DNA of 22,258 bases, taken from contig CAZLXP010000038.1 in NCBI GenBank assembly GCA_964563535.1, positions 1-22,258 on the forward strand. The letters run 5' to 3'. Shown piece by piece: positions 13,647 through 21,883 of the stretch. A program made the position numbers and the translations under genes. This stretch comes from WVWN01 sp964563535 (GTDB taxonomy: Bacteria; RBG-13-66-14; B26-G2; WVWN01). Under the pieces are notes generated by a model. It made no database searches, was not told where the DNA came from, and saw only the letters and a program-made list of their open reading frames with translations. The number at the start of each line of letters is the position of its first letter. The stretch's first letter is position 1.

Positions 13647-14919
13647 GCCGGAAGACGCGGACCGCTTCGCGCCCGAGAGAGCTTATTTAGTAGGCGTCGA
13701 CCGAGGCAAGGCCGCCGTGGTTACGCCGGAGGAGTCTTTGGCCGAATTGGGGAATCTGGTGCGGGCCGTGGGCGGGGAAGTCGTAGGCGGCGTCATCCAA
13801 CGGCGAAATAAAACCGACGCCGCGCTCTTGATAGGCCGCGGCAAGGCCGCCGGCATCGCGGCTGAGGTTAAAGAGATGGAGGCCAGCCTAGTCGTCTTCG
13901 ACGAACCCCTGACGCCGGCGCAACAGCGAAACCTGGAGGAGGAATTGGACGTCCGCGTCGTCGACCGGCCGACGGTGATTCTGGACATATTCGCGCGACG
14001 GGCTCGGACGAACGAGGGAAGGCTGCAAGTCGAGTTGGCTCAGCTCGAGCACGAACTTCCCCGGCTGCGCGGTTGGGGCGGCGAGCTGAGCCGGACCGCG
14101 GGGGGCATAGGGACACGCGGCCCGGGCGAAACCAAACTGGAGATCGACCGGCGCCGCGTAATGAAGAGGATATCCACGTTGAAACGTAAGATCAAAGATA
14201 TCGCGCGCCGCCGGTCGCTGGAGAGGGCTGGGCGGGCCGCTTTGCCCTTGGCGGCCATCGTAGGATACACTAATTCCGGGAAAACGACGCTTCTCAACCG
14301 CCTCGCCGGCGCGGATGCGTACGCGGCGGACGTACCGTTCGCCACCCTCGACCCGTTCGTCAAGCGGGCGCGCCTCCCGTCGGGGCGAATCGTCTTGTTG
14401 GCGGACACCGTCGGCTTCATATCGAATCTCCCGCCCGACCTCATAACCGCGTTCCGCGCCACGATGGAGGAAATAAGGTTGGCCGATTTGGTAATCGTCG
14501 TGCGGGACGCGACCGCGGCGGATATAGAGGGGCAGGCCGAGGTCGTAGAGGGACTTTTGGCGGAATTGGGCGCGCGGGAAAAACGCCGCGTCGACGTTTT
14601 CAACAAAATCGACCTGGTTGCCGGCTTCGACGTCGGCCGCTACCGCGAGCTGGGATTCGACAGGCCGATCGCCATCTCGGCGGCCACGGGCGAGGGCTGT
14701 GAGCTGTTGCTCGAGGTGTTAGAAGAGCTCTTGGCGCGGGAGGGCGTCAGGATAGTGGCGGAGCTTTCGCCCGGGCCGCTTTTGGCCGAGGTATACGAGC
14801 GGGGCCGGGTATTGGCGCGCGATTACCGCGACGGCCGCGTTCGGGTCGTGGCCGACGTATCGGCGGAACTTGCCCGGCGGTTGGAACCGTACGCGCCCGC
14901 CGACGAGGGCGCATCATAA
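13636..14919 (+). CDS. hflX: Ribosome-associated GTPase HflX
   Basis: HflX is a GTPase that binds the 50S subunit and splits stalled or stress-inactivated 70S ribosomes. The 427-residue product has the N-terminal HflX domain (GGVIQRRNKTDAALLIGRGK, VVFDEPLTPAQQRNLEEEL, VVDRPTVILDIFARRARTNEG), the family signature RGPGETKLEIDRRR (residues 161-174), a helical linker, and a G domain with G1 GYTNSGKTT (210-218), G2 FATLDP, G3 DTVGF (257-261), G4 NKID (323-326) and G5 SAATGEG. A normal C-terminal subdomain follows. The start is GTG at 13636, inside the end of rfbD, with AGGA about 11 bases upstream. Its stop overlaps the gatB start as TAATG. Secure. Confidence 0.97.
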   Translation: MPVRPEDADRFAPERAYLVGVDRGKAAVVTPEESLAELGNLVRAVGGEVVGGVIQRRNKTDAALLIGRGKAAGIAAEVKEMEASLVVFDEPLTPAQQRNLEEELDVRVVDRPTVILDIFARRARTNEGRLQVELAQLEHELPRLRGWGGELSRTAGGIGTRGPGETKLEIDRRRVMKRISTLKRKIKDIARRRSLERAGRAALPLAAIVGYTNSGKTTLLNRLAGADAYAADVPFATLDPFVKRARLPSGRIVLLADTVGFISNLPPDLITAFRATMEEIRLADLVIVVRDATAADIEGQAEVVEGLLAELGAREKRRVDVFNKIDLVAGFDVGRYRELGFDRPIAISAATGEGCELLLEVLEELLAREGVRIVAELSPGPLLAEVYERGRVLARDYRDGRVRVVADVSAELARRLEPYAPADEGAS

Positions 14920-16376
14920 TGGCGGCGACGGACGAATACGAAGCGACCATCGGCCTCGAGGTCCACGTCCAATTGAAGACGCGGACGAAGCTTTATTGCG
15001 GTTGCGCCAATGAGTTCGGGGCGCCGCCTAATACGTTGACCTGCCCGGTTTGCTTGGGCCTGCCGGGGTCGCTGCCCGTCATAAACGGCGAGGCGCTGAG
15101 GTTGGGTTTCAGGGCGGCTCGGGCCGTCAAGTGCACGATTCCGGATGTGGTATCTTTCGACCGTAAAAATTATTTTTACCCCGACCTGCCGAAAGGTTTC
15201 CAGATAAGCCAACATTTCGGCGCGTTGGGTTTTGACGGCGAGGTCGAATATTGGAGCGACGAAGGCTTCGGCGTAATAGCCGTCGAGCGCGTGCACCTCG
15301 AGGAAGATACGGCCAAAGCGGTCCACGCCGAAGCTTACGTGCGGCCGGGGGAAACGCTGCTCGATTTCAACCGCGCCGGCGTCCCCTTGATGGAGGTCGT
15401 TTCCCGGCCGGTCATCGAGTCGGCGACCCAGGCGCGGCGGTATATCGTGGCCTTGCGCCAAACGCTCGTCGAGGCGGGGGTCTCGGACTGCGACCTCGAG
15501 AAAGGCGCCTTCCGCATCGATACTAATATTTCGGTTAAAAGAAAAGACCGACCGACGCTCGGCGAACAAGTGGAGATCAAAAACCTGAACTCGCTCAAGG
15601 CCATGGAGGCCGCCCTCGAGTACGAGTTCGAGCGACAGCTGGAAATTCTAAAGGGGGGAGGAGAGGTCAAGCGCGTCACGTTGCATTACGACGACGCGAC
15701 GGCTGAGACGGTGCCGACCCGCATTAAGGAGTTGCGGGCGGATTACCGCTATTTCGGGGAACCCGACTTGCCGCCGGTACGAGTGCCCTCCTCCTATATC
15801 GACGACTTAGGCGAGGGAATAGGCCCGGGGCCCGGGGCGCGCATGCGCGAGCTGTTGGAGCGTTACGGGGCCACGGTGGCGGAAGCCGAGATGCTGGCTT
15901 TCACGCGCGGCTATTACGATTTTTTGAAGGCGGCCGCGGCGGCGTACGGCGCCGGCCCGCGCGCCGTCGTCAACTGGCTCGTGGGTGACGTCACCCGGGA
16001 GCTCAAGGAGCGCGGCGAGCAACTGAGCGACACCCCGTTGAAGCCGGCCGCGCTCGCGGCTTTGCTCCGCCTCCTCGACGCCGGGGACGTCAACGTCCCG
16101 GCGGCGCGCGAAGTCCTCGCGGAGTTGATGAGTTCGGGGGGCGAGCCGGCGGCGATTTTGGAGGCGAAGGGATTGGCTCAGATCTCGGACGCCGCGGATA
16201 TAGAAAAGCTCGTCCGCGAAGCGGCGGCCGCGAACCCGAAGGCCGTCGCGGATATTAAGAGCGGAAAAGAAAAGGCCCGCCGGGCCTTGGTGGGGTACGT
16301 CATGAAGAAGACGGGCGGGCGCGCCAACCCGAAAGTCGTGAACGAGCTTATCGCGAAGGTGCTGGCCGGACCGTAA
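14919..16376 (+). CDS. gatB: Asp/Glu-tRNA amidotransferase subunit B
   Basis: GatB is the kinase/transamidation subunit of GatCAB, which turns misacylated Glu-tRNA(Gln) or Asp-tRNA(Asn) into Gln-tRNA(Gln) or Asn-tRNA(Asn). The 485-residue protein opens with ATIGLEVHVQLKTRTKLYCGC, has a zinc-type Cys set (C27, C29, C42, C45), CPVCLGLPGSLPVINGEAL, FDRKNYFYPDLPKGFQISQ, FNRAGVPLMEVVSRPV, and RIDTNISVK, then a helical domain and the C-terminal YqeY-like domain ending KTGGRANPKVVNELI. Length is as expected. The ATG shares one base with the hflX stop. gatA and gatC are not in this window, so the complex is encoded at separate loci. It is the last gene of the rightward run, ending only 6 bases from a convergent gene. 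Confidence 0.98.
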   Translation: MAATDEYEATIGLEVHVQLKTRTKLYCGCANEFGAPPNTLTCPVCLGLPGSLPVINGEALRLGFRAARAVKCTIPDVVSFDRKNYFYPDLPKGFQISQHFGALGFDGEVEYWSDEGFGVIAVERVHLEEDTAKAVHAEAYVRPGETLLDFNRAGVPLMEVVSRPVIESATQARRYIVALRQTLVEAGVSDCDLEKGAFRIDTNISVKRKDRPTLGEQVEIKNLNSLKAMEAALEYEFERQLEILKGGGEVKRVTLHYDDATAETVPTRIKELRADYRYFGEPDLPPVRVPSSYIDDLGEGIGPGPGARMRELLERYGATVAEAEMLAFTRGYYDFLKAAAAAYGAGPRAVVNWLVGDVTRELKERGEQLSDTPLKPAALAALLRLLDAGDVNVPAAREVLAELMSSGGEPAAILEAKGLAQISDAADIEKLVREAAAANPKAVADIKSGKEKARRALVGYVMKKTGGRANPKVVNELIAKVLAGP

Positions 16377-16382
16377 AGCGCC

Positions 16383-16781
16383 TTAGTCCGTTTCTTTTTT
16401 CATCTTCATAATGAGCCATAATTTCTCTTTGGTGTGAACCAATACGTACGACCCTTTGAGTTTTTTACCCTGAAGATTAATCACGAGTTTATAATCCTTC
16501 CGGTCGACGAGCTGGTATAAGCCGCGGTCCCATATCGAGACCGTCCCGGCGCCGTAAACTCCTTCCTCGATTTCACCCTCGAAATCTATGTACGCTAAGT
16601 CGTGGTCTTCGACCTGGACGGCGAGGCGCCTTTCGCCGGGTTTAGTCGAGATCCCCTTGGGAACGGCCCACGATTTTAAAACGTCGTCCAACTCGAGCCG
16701 GAAGTCGTAGTGGTGCGTGCGGGCGGCGTGTTCTTGCACGACGAACCGGGCCGTAACGTCCCTTTTCTTTTCCTCCGTCAT
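16383..16781 (-). CDS. Stand-alone LigD-type 3'-phosphoesterase domain protein
   Basis: A 132-residue protein consisting only of the 3'-phosphoesterase (PE) domain otherwise found at the N-terminus of the NHEJ ligase LigD. The domain trims 3'-ribonucleotides and 3'-phosphates from DNA ends with Mn2+. Seen directly are RFVVQEHAARTHHYDFRLE and LKSWAVPKG, with the predicted metal and catalytic residues H18, H24, D26, R28, and H60 in VEDHDLAYIDFEG, plus YGAGTVSIWDRG. Stand-alone PE proteins are known in bacteria and archaea. No ligase, polymerase or Ku gene is near. Its ATG follows the stop of the polyferredoxin gene with zero spacing (TAA then ATG), so it is translated from that transcript. It is convergent with gatB, leaving 6 bases and no room for a terminator. 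Confidence 0.9.
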   Translation of the reverse strand: MTEEKKRDVTARFVVQEHAARTHHYDFRLELDDVLKSWAVPKGISTKPGERRLAVQVEDHDLAYIDFEGEIEEGVYGAGTVSIWDRGLYQLVDRKDYKLVINLQGKKLKGSYVLVHTKEKLWLIMKMKKETD

Positions 16782-18383
16782 TTACGCTTTACCCCCGAAG
16801 AGCTCGAGTCGGTTGGGTTCTTTATTGACCCCCGCGCCGCCGCGGTACCTGCGGCCGCCGGCCCGGCCGCCGGCGACGTAAACGCGGTCGCGGTCGCCGA
16901 CGACGACGATGGCGGCGGGGCCTTCCACCGGACAAGCATATTCGCAAATGCCGCAGCCGACGCACCGGTCGGCGATTACGTGGGGCTTTAAGCGACCGCG
17001 TCCTCTCGATTCTATGGCCTTGGGCGCGGTGGGACACATTTCCTCGCATACGTTGCAGTCTTCGTTTTTAGCCCAGGGGAGGCAGCGCGTCCGGTCCAGG
17101 AGGGCGAGGCCGATTACCTCTTTTTTCTTTTGGGCTTCCGTCAGCAGCCTGAGGGCGTCGGTGGGGCATACCTGCGTGCAGAGGGTGCAGCGATACTCGC
17201 AGTATCCTTTGCGGGGCAGCAGCCGCGGCGTCCACAGGCCTGTCAAACCCGCCTCGAAGTGCGTCGGTACCAGCCCCTGGGTAAGGCATACCTTTATGCA
17301 CTCGCCGCAACGTACGCACCGGGCCAGGAAGTCCGTTTCTTCTCGGGCGCCGGGCGGCCGCACGAGAAACAGATCTCTTTGAACGCGGCCGTCGGTTGCG
17401 AGGACCGCGGGCGCCGCGGCCAGGCTCGCGCCCGCGGCGATGAAAAAATCGCGGCGGGAGATGGCCGGGGCCCAGGTGGTCGGGTTGTCGGCAGGCCGCG
17501 TGCGGCCGAAGCCGAAGGAGACCGCGCCCCGCCGGCAGGCGCTAAGGCAATCCATACATAGGGTGCACTCCGCCTGGGCGGTGGTCTCGCCGCAGCCGCC
17601 GATGGCGCCCATCCGGCACGCGTCGCGGCACCTTTTGCATTCGGCGCATTCCACCCCGACTACGCGCCGGCCGAACGGCGACCCCCACCCGACGACGGCG
17701 AGGAGTGCGCCCGTCGGGCAGACGTAGCGGCAATAGAAGCGACGCCGGGCGAGGCCAAGTAGTATCAAAACCGCCAAGGTCGCGGTGACGAGAATGTGGC
17801 CGCCGAAGAGGGCAACGTTTTCGGCGACGAAGCGTTGCCTTAAGGCCGCGGCCGTTCCCTCCCACGCCGGTACCCTGTAAGCTGCCGCCGTGACTTTATC
17901 CAGCGCCATGGCGACGTACGGGATTATCGACGCGGCGAGCGTCCGCGGGAAGAGCGAAAGGGGGTCGAACCACCCGGCGAGCTGGATGCCGAACGCGGCG
18001 AATACTAAGACCGCGACCAGCAATAATATCCGCCACCGGCGATGGCGGGGCGTTTCGCTCTCGCGCCGGCGGCGGCGAGTGGCCTTAGCTATTACGAAGT
18101 CACCGGCGTCGAGCAGGGTGCCCACGGGACATACCCAACCGCAGAAGGCGCGGCCGAGTAAGAGCGTCAACGCCACCACGATAAGGGCGGGCCAAAAGGC
18201 CGCGATGAACGCGCGGCTCGCGGCCGTCGCCGAGACCGCAAGGAGGGGCGAGAAACGGGCGATGACGTCGTACGGAACGCCGGGGCCGAGGGGGTACGTG
18301 GTAACCGCGACCAGTAGGCACGCGACCGCGAAAAATGCAACCTGGCTCAGTCGGCGGAGCCATTTCCAGGCGCCGGGCGGCAT
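16782..18383 (-). CDS. NapH/NapG-like polyferredoxin fusion with internal Tat motif
   Basis: A 533-residue membrane iron-sulfur protein, probably passing electrons from the quinone pool. The first 235 residues are NapH-like: about four to five membrane helices and two CxxxCP motifs (C81/C85, C218/C222). Two 4Fe-4S sites follow at C246-C256 and C273-C283. At 309-329 is SRRDFF plus a hydrophobic run ending AVLA, a twin-arginine signal in mid-protein. After it come four more Cys sets resembling NapG: C356-366, C395-406, C434-450 and C474-484. NapG and NapH are normally separate proteins feeding the periplasmic nitrate reductase; here they look fused in NapH-NapG order. It starts 2 bases after the DUF362 gene in the same operon. 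No nitrate-reductase gene is nearby, so the acceptor is unknown. Residue counts are read by eye; cluster spacing is approximate for the third NapG-like set. Confidence 0.87.
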   Translation of the reverse strand: MPPGAWKWLRRLSQVAFFAVACLLVAVTTYPLGPGVPYDVIARFSPLLAVSATAASRAFIAAFWPALIVVALTLLLGRAFCGWVCPVGTLLDAGDFVIAKATRRRRRESETPRHRRWRILLLVAVLVFAAFGIQLAGWFDPLSLFPRTLAASIIPYVAMALDKVTAAAYRVPAWEGTAAALRQRFVAENVALFGGHILVTATLAVLILLGLARRRFYCRYVCPTGALLAVVGWGSPFGRRVVGVECAECKRCRDACRMGAIGGCGETTAQAECTLCMDCLSACRRGAVSFGFGRTRPADNPTTWAPAISRRDFFIAAGASLAAAPAVLATDGRVQRDLFLVRPPGAREETDFLARCVRCGECIKVCLTQGLVPTHFEAGLTGLWTPRLLPRKGYCEYRCTLCTQVCPTDALRLLTEAQKKKEVIGLALLDRTRCLPWAKNEDCNVCEEMCPTAPKAIESRGRGRLKPHVIADRCVGCGICEYACPVEGPAAIVVVGDRDRVYVAGGRAGGRRYRGGAGVNKEPNRLELFGGKA

Positions 18384-18385
18384 AT

Positions 18386-19306
18386 CTAAGCCGTTAACTT
18401 GGAAACGTTCATCCGCTCGAGGTCGGCGGTGCCGAAGCCGCGCCGGCGGGCTTCTTTGACCACGCCGAGGTCGGTGGGCGCGAGGCCAAAGAGGGTCGTG
18501 GCGTAAGCTTCCGCGGCGGTGACGTCCTGGGCGACGATGAGTTTATCCAAACGTTTGACGTAACTTAAATCGCCGCCGGAAGGGCCGTTGGCGGTCATGA
18601 TGCGCGTCGCGTCGATCACCGTCAACGTCGGCGTCACGGCTTGCGCCAGGTCTACCAGTTTTTGATCGATGCGCTGGTGCCAGCGGCCGCGGTTTTCCAC
18701 CAGGATTCCCAATAGGTTTTTCATGCCCAACGTAAGGCGGGAGAGCGAGTGGTCCTTCGCGATGGGGACGTTGATGATAACGTCGGTGGCGAGGACGTCG
18801 GCGTAAACTTCCGCCTTCTTAACGGCGACGCCGTTGGGGATTTGGACGGTCTTGCCCAACGCCGTGTCGACGTACGAGACTTTGGCGCCCGCGTCGCGGG
18901 CCGCGTCGGCGATGCCGCTGGAATCGTAGGTGCGGCGGCAGTTGTCGCAAGGGTTGTCGTAAACCTTGACTTCCCCCGCGCCGGCGCCGAGGCAGAGCTC
19001 GACTACGGCCGCGACGACGAACGGGTTGGTGGTAGCGCCGTACTCGGGCGGGTGGTCCCAAGCGATATTCGGTTTTACCAGCACGGCGTCGCCGCTTTTG
19101 ACGAATTTCCTCAGGCCACCGAGTTTATCGAAAGCGCGACTGAGCAACGTTTTATAATTCGTGCCCTCGCAAATTATCACGTCGGCGGTTTTATAAGGGG
19201 CGTACGGCCATACGGCTTCGTCGGCCGCCAGAACGCTACGTCCGACCAGGGCGATGCCGGCGGCGAGACCCGCGTCCCGGAAGAATTCGCGTCGGCTTAT
19301 ACCCAT
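18386..19306 (-). CDS. Tat-exported DUF362 protein
   Basis: A 306-residue DUF362 family protein of unknown biochemical role. It opens with the twin-arginine motif SRREFF (residues 4-9) and a hydrophobic stretch to about residue 28 (VLAA), so it should be folded in the cytoplasm, perhaps with a cofactor, and exported by Tat. Family landmarks are VKPNIAWDHPPEYGATTNP, VYDNPCDNCRRTYDSSGI (with a C120-x2-C123 pair), VPIAKDHSLSRLTLGMKNLLG and ANGPSGGDLSYVKRLDKLI. DUF362 proteins often sit beside ferredoxins and here it is followed after 2 bases by the polyferredoxin fusion, so joint function in periplasmic electron transfer is a reasonable inference. A GAGGG ribosome site lies 8 bases before the ATG and a consensus promoter 80-110 bases upstream. 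DUF362 assignment is secure. Confidence 0.9.
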   Translation of the reverse strand: MGISRREFFRDAGLAAGIALVGRSVLAADEAVWPYAPYKTADVIICEGTNYKTLLSRAFDKLGGLRKFVKSGDAVLVKPNIAWDHPPEYGATTNPFVVAAVVELCLGAGAGEVKVYDNPCDNCRRTYDSSGIADAARDAGAKVSYVDTALGKTVQIPNGVAVKKAEVYADVLATDVIINVPIAKDHSLSRLTLGMKNLLGILVENRGRWHQRIDQKLVDLAQAVTPTLTVIDATRIMTANGPSGGDLSYVKRLDKLIVAQDVTAAEAYATTLFGLAPTDLGVVKEARRRGFGTADLERMNVSKLTA

Positions 19307-19389
19307 ACTTTCGCCCTCTTGGCTGGCGATTTTGGTTGTCCGACCCGTTGGGGGGGCTGTTTATTACGTCGGCTTACTATTATATTATT

Positions 19390-19418
19390 ATTATAGAATA
19401 CTTTACCGTTTAAGTCAA
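19390..19418 (-). promoter_or_regulatory. Strong sigma70-type promoter of the DUF362 operon
   Basis: Reading the minus strand, TTGACT (19418-19413) and a perfect TATAAT (19395-19390) are spaced by exactly 17 bases. Transcription would begin near 19383 and give a leader of about 77 bases to the ATG at 19306. The surrounding 19373-19420 stretch is AT-rich, unlike the coding DNA on both sides. Confidence 0.8.
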
Positions 19419-19447
19419 CTATATCCGGTGACAGGAAGCCGGTTTTT

Positions 19448-19885
19448 TTAGGGTGTTTGCTTGCGGCGCCGGCGGAAAAAATTCTGGAGCATAGCCGAGC
19501 ATTCCTGCTCCAGGACGCCGCCGCGTACGGCGACGCGGTGGTTAAACGGCGCCGCCGGCACGTCGACGACGGAGCCGCAGCCGCCGAATTTCGGGTCCGC
19601 GGCGCCGAAGACGACGCGTTCCACGCGCGCGAGGACCGCAGCGAAAGCGCACATCGGGCAAGGCTCAAGCGTTACGTATAACGTACACCGGTCAAGACGC
19701 CAATCGGCCACGGCGCCGCTGGCCTTGCGCAAGGCCTCGAGTTCGGCGTGGGCTATGGCCTGGCCGGTGGCTTCGGTTCGGTTCCGGCCCCGGGCGATAA
19801 TTTTACCGCCGGTGACGACCACGGCACCTACGGGGACTTCGCCGTCGGCCGCGGCCTCCTCGGCCGCCGCCAGCGCTTCTTTCAT
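19448..19885 (-). CDS. tadA: tRNA-specific adenosine deaminase TadA
   Basis: TadA deaminates adenosine 34 to inosine in the tRNA anticodon and is essential in most bacteria. The 145-residue protein has the cytidine-deaminase-fold zinc site: H46-A47-E48 in AIAHAELEAL, with E48 the proton shuttle, and C76-P-M-C79 in TLEPCPMCAFAA. Also seen are EVPVGAVVV and FGAADPKFGGCGSV, both standard. Length is slightly below the typical 150-165. The open frame runs far upstream into the antisense of the receptor gene, but codons before the ATG at 19885 contain no credible start and do not look like TadA. Its stop is about 140 bases before the DUF362 start, and no clear terminator is seen between them. Confidence 0.95.
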   Translation of the reverse strand: MKEALAAAEEAAADGEVPVGAVVVTGGKIIARGRNRTEATGQAIAHAELEALRKASGAVADWRLDRCTLYVTLEPCPMCAFAAVLARVERVVFGAADPKFGGCGSVVDVPAAPFNHRVAVRGGVLEQECSAMLQNFFRRRRKQTP

Positions 19886-19975
19886 AAAGCGAGCGTCGTC
19901 TCCGTTTGGTTCCGTCGGCGGCGGTTTTGGTTTAGTTTTGATTATATATAAATTATATGATAACCTCGGCCGGTT
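19886..19975. promoter_or_regulatory. Divergent spacer between tadA and TonB receptor
   Basis: This 90-base spacer must hold the promoters of two divergent genes. Its 19925-19962 part is strikingly AT-rich and includes TATAAT-like hexamers on the minus strand (19957-19952 and 19946-19941) and TATGAT on the plus strand (19956-19961). No well-spaced -35 partner is visible on either strand, so specific promoters cannot be assigned. No metal-responsive operator consensus was recognised. Confidence 0.45.
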
Positions 19976-21868
19976 ATGTTGAGGAAAACTATCTTGGCCT
20001 CGTATGCCGTCGCGTACGTCGTTACCGTATACGGGGCCGAAGAAGTCCCGTATTATTACGAACTCGAGCCGCCGGCTGAGGAGCGCTACGCCGGCGCCGA
20101 GACCCTCAGCGGCGGCGGGTACGTCGCCGTCTTCGCGCGGCAGTTTCCCGGGACGGCTCGCGTGCTCGACGGGGACATCCTGCGCAGCCGAGGTTACCTG
20201 TGGCTCGGCCAGGTTTTGGCGGAGGAGGCCGGCATTTGCGTGGAGTATGTCCCCGGGCGGGCGGGCCCGACGATGACGCCGCGTTTTCGCGGCGCGACGG
20301 GGCGCGAAGTTTTGCTCCTCGTAGACGGCGTGCCGGTCAACGACCTCGCCGGTGGTTGGGCCGATTTGGAAGTCTTTCCGATCGAGGCGATTGCGCGGGT
20401 AGAGGTTATAAGCGGTCCGACGTCGTTCCGCTTCGGCGACCGGGCGGTAGCGGGAGTCGTCAACGTCGAAACGATGAAGGGGCCGCGCGAGTCGGCGCGC
20501 GCGGTACTCTCGGCCTCCGACGGCTCTTTCGATACCGAGAGGTATCGCTTCAACTTCGGTATGACGGCGCGCGGTGTCGACCTCTTCGCGAGCGGCAACC
20601 GCGTTCTCGCTTTGGAGCCGAACTCCCGCGACCGGGGCGCTTACGGCAACGTTGACGGCCGCGTAGCGCGGCGATGGAGCGACGCGGCTGAGCTCGACTT
20701 GGTTTACGGCCACTTTAACGGTTACGGGAGTTTCTCGCACCCCTGGAGTTGGGAAGAGGTCGGGGAGAGGGAGTCCCAACCCAGAGCGCCCGGTTTCCAG
20801 GAAAATTGGGGCGACCGACTCCGGTTGGCCGGCCGGCGGCGGTGGGGCGGGGGGGATCTACGGACGTCCGCTTACTACGCGTCGACGAAGAGCTGGTCGC
20901 ACGACGCCGAGGAGCGGCGGCTGTACCAAACGCGCGCTTACGAAGGGCGGGGCGACGTTTCGTATACGGCGCCGCACGCGGGCAACGGCGCGCTAACGTT
21001 CGAGGCCGCCGGCGGGCTGCGCGCCGACGCCGACCGCGGCGAAAAGGCGGCGTTGGCCTCGGCCCGGGCGTTGGAGGAATTACAACCCGGGGGCGGCGTA
21101 TATCTCGCCGCGGGGGCCGGTTACGACGCGTTGGCCGGCGCGGGCGGCGCGTTGAGCCCGCGGCTGGCGGCGTCGACGCTTTTGGGCGGCGGCTTAAAGG
21201 CGTACGGTTCTTTTAGCGGCGGCGTGCGGTTCCCGGCGGCGGCGGAGTTGGGCCGGCGGGAGGAGGTAACGCGGGAACTCGGCTACGAGGCCGGCGCCCG
21301 GTTTTACAGGAAGGGCGTTGCCGAGGGCGGCGCGGCGTATTTCTCCAGTCGGGGCAAGGACGTCTACCTCGACGGCGAGGGCGTCTGGGCCGGCGTGCTG
21401 AGACGCCGCGGCGTCGAGGTGTCGGGGGAGGGCGCGCTGCCGCCGTGGTTCGATTGGGGCGCGAGTTATTGCCTTACCGACGCCCGCCGGGACGGCGACG
21501 AAGAGGTAGGGTTCGTGCCCCGGCATCGGGCTTTCGGCAAGTTGGGATACCAGGAGGGTTTCCTGAAGGATGATTTAAGGGTCCGCGCCGAAGCGCGGGT
21601 AGAATATACCGGCGCCCGGCGCAACGTCGCTCCCGAGCCGCCGGGATACGTCGTCGAGCCGTACCCCTATTTCAAGATCCCGTACAAGACCGAACTCCCG
21701 GCGTACTGGCAGCTGGGGGCGCACTTTTCGGTCGCGGTAGTATCGTTTCAAGTATACTGTAATCTCGAAAACATAAACCGCGCGCGGGAATACGTCATAA
21801 GGCCCGGCTACTCGGTCCCGCGGCGGATGCGCGCGTACATCGGTTTCAACTGGACGCTATACGACTGA
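19976..21868 (+). CDS. TonB-dependent outer-membrane receptor (BtuB-like size)
   Basis: A 630-residue outer-membrane receptor. A signal peptide of about 20 residues (ending VYGA) is followed by a plug domain at about 45-170: VLDGDILRSRGYLWLGQVL, RFRGATGREVLLLVDGVPVNDLAG, FPIEAIARVEVISGPTSFRFGDRAVAGVVNV. These are the classical plug motifs. The rest is alternating barrel strands of the 22-strand type; size is close to BtuB (about 600). Such receptors import scarce ligands such as cobalamin, siderophores or glycans, using TonB energy. The ligand cannot be read from sequence, no TonB box is obvious, and no TonB, ExbBD or ABC-transporter gene lies in the window. The chain ends FNWTLYD rather than in an aromatic residue. 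The ATG at 19976 has no clear SD. A 44-residue membrane miniprotein follows 15 bases later. Confidence 0.9.
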   Translation: MLRKTILASYAVAYVVTVYGAEEVPYYYELEPPAEERYAGAETLSGGGYVAVFARQFPGTARVLDGDILRSRGYLWLGQVLAEEAGICVEYVPGRAGPTMTPRFRGATGREVLLLVDGVPVNDLAGGWADLEVFPIEAIARVEVISGPTSFRFGDRAVAGVVNVETMKGPRESARAVLSASDGSFDTERYRFNFGMTARGVDLFASGNRVLALEPNSRDRGAYGNVDGRVARRWSDAAELDLVYGHFNGYGSFSHPWSWEEVGERESQPRAPGFQENWGDRLRLAGRRRWGGGDLRTSAYYASTKSWSHDAEERRLYQTRAYEGRGDVSYTAPHAGNGALTFEAAGGLRADADRGEKAALASARALEELQPGGGVYLAAGAGYDALAGAGGALSPRLAASTLLGGGLKAYGSFSGGVRFPAAAELGRREEVTRELGYEAGARFYRKGVAEGGAAYFSSRGKDVYLDGEGVWAGVLRRRGVEVSGEGALPPWFDWGASYCLTDARRDGDEEVGFVPRHRAFGKLGYQEGFLKDDLRVRAEARVEYTGARRNVAPEPPGYVVEPYPYFKIPYKTELPAYWQLGAHFSVAVVSFQVYCNLENINRAREYVIRPGYSVPRRMRAYIGFNWTLYD

Positions 21869-21883
21869 GCGGAGGCAAGAGAG

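Noticed and set aside
17890..18459. Forward ORF of 189 codons opposite the polyferredoxin
   Set aside because: Antisense to a gene with many conserved cysteine motifs; no SD and low-complexity Arg/Thr content.
19886..20779. N-terminal extension of tadA to 443 residues
   Set aside because: The extra residues lie antisense to the TonB-receptor gene and the AT-rich promoter spacer and do not resemble any deaminase; the ATG at 19885 gives a normal TadA.
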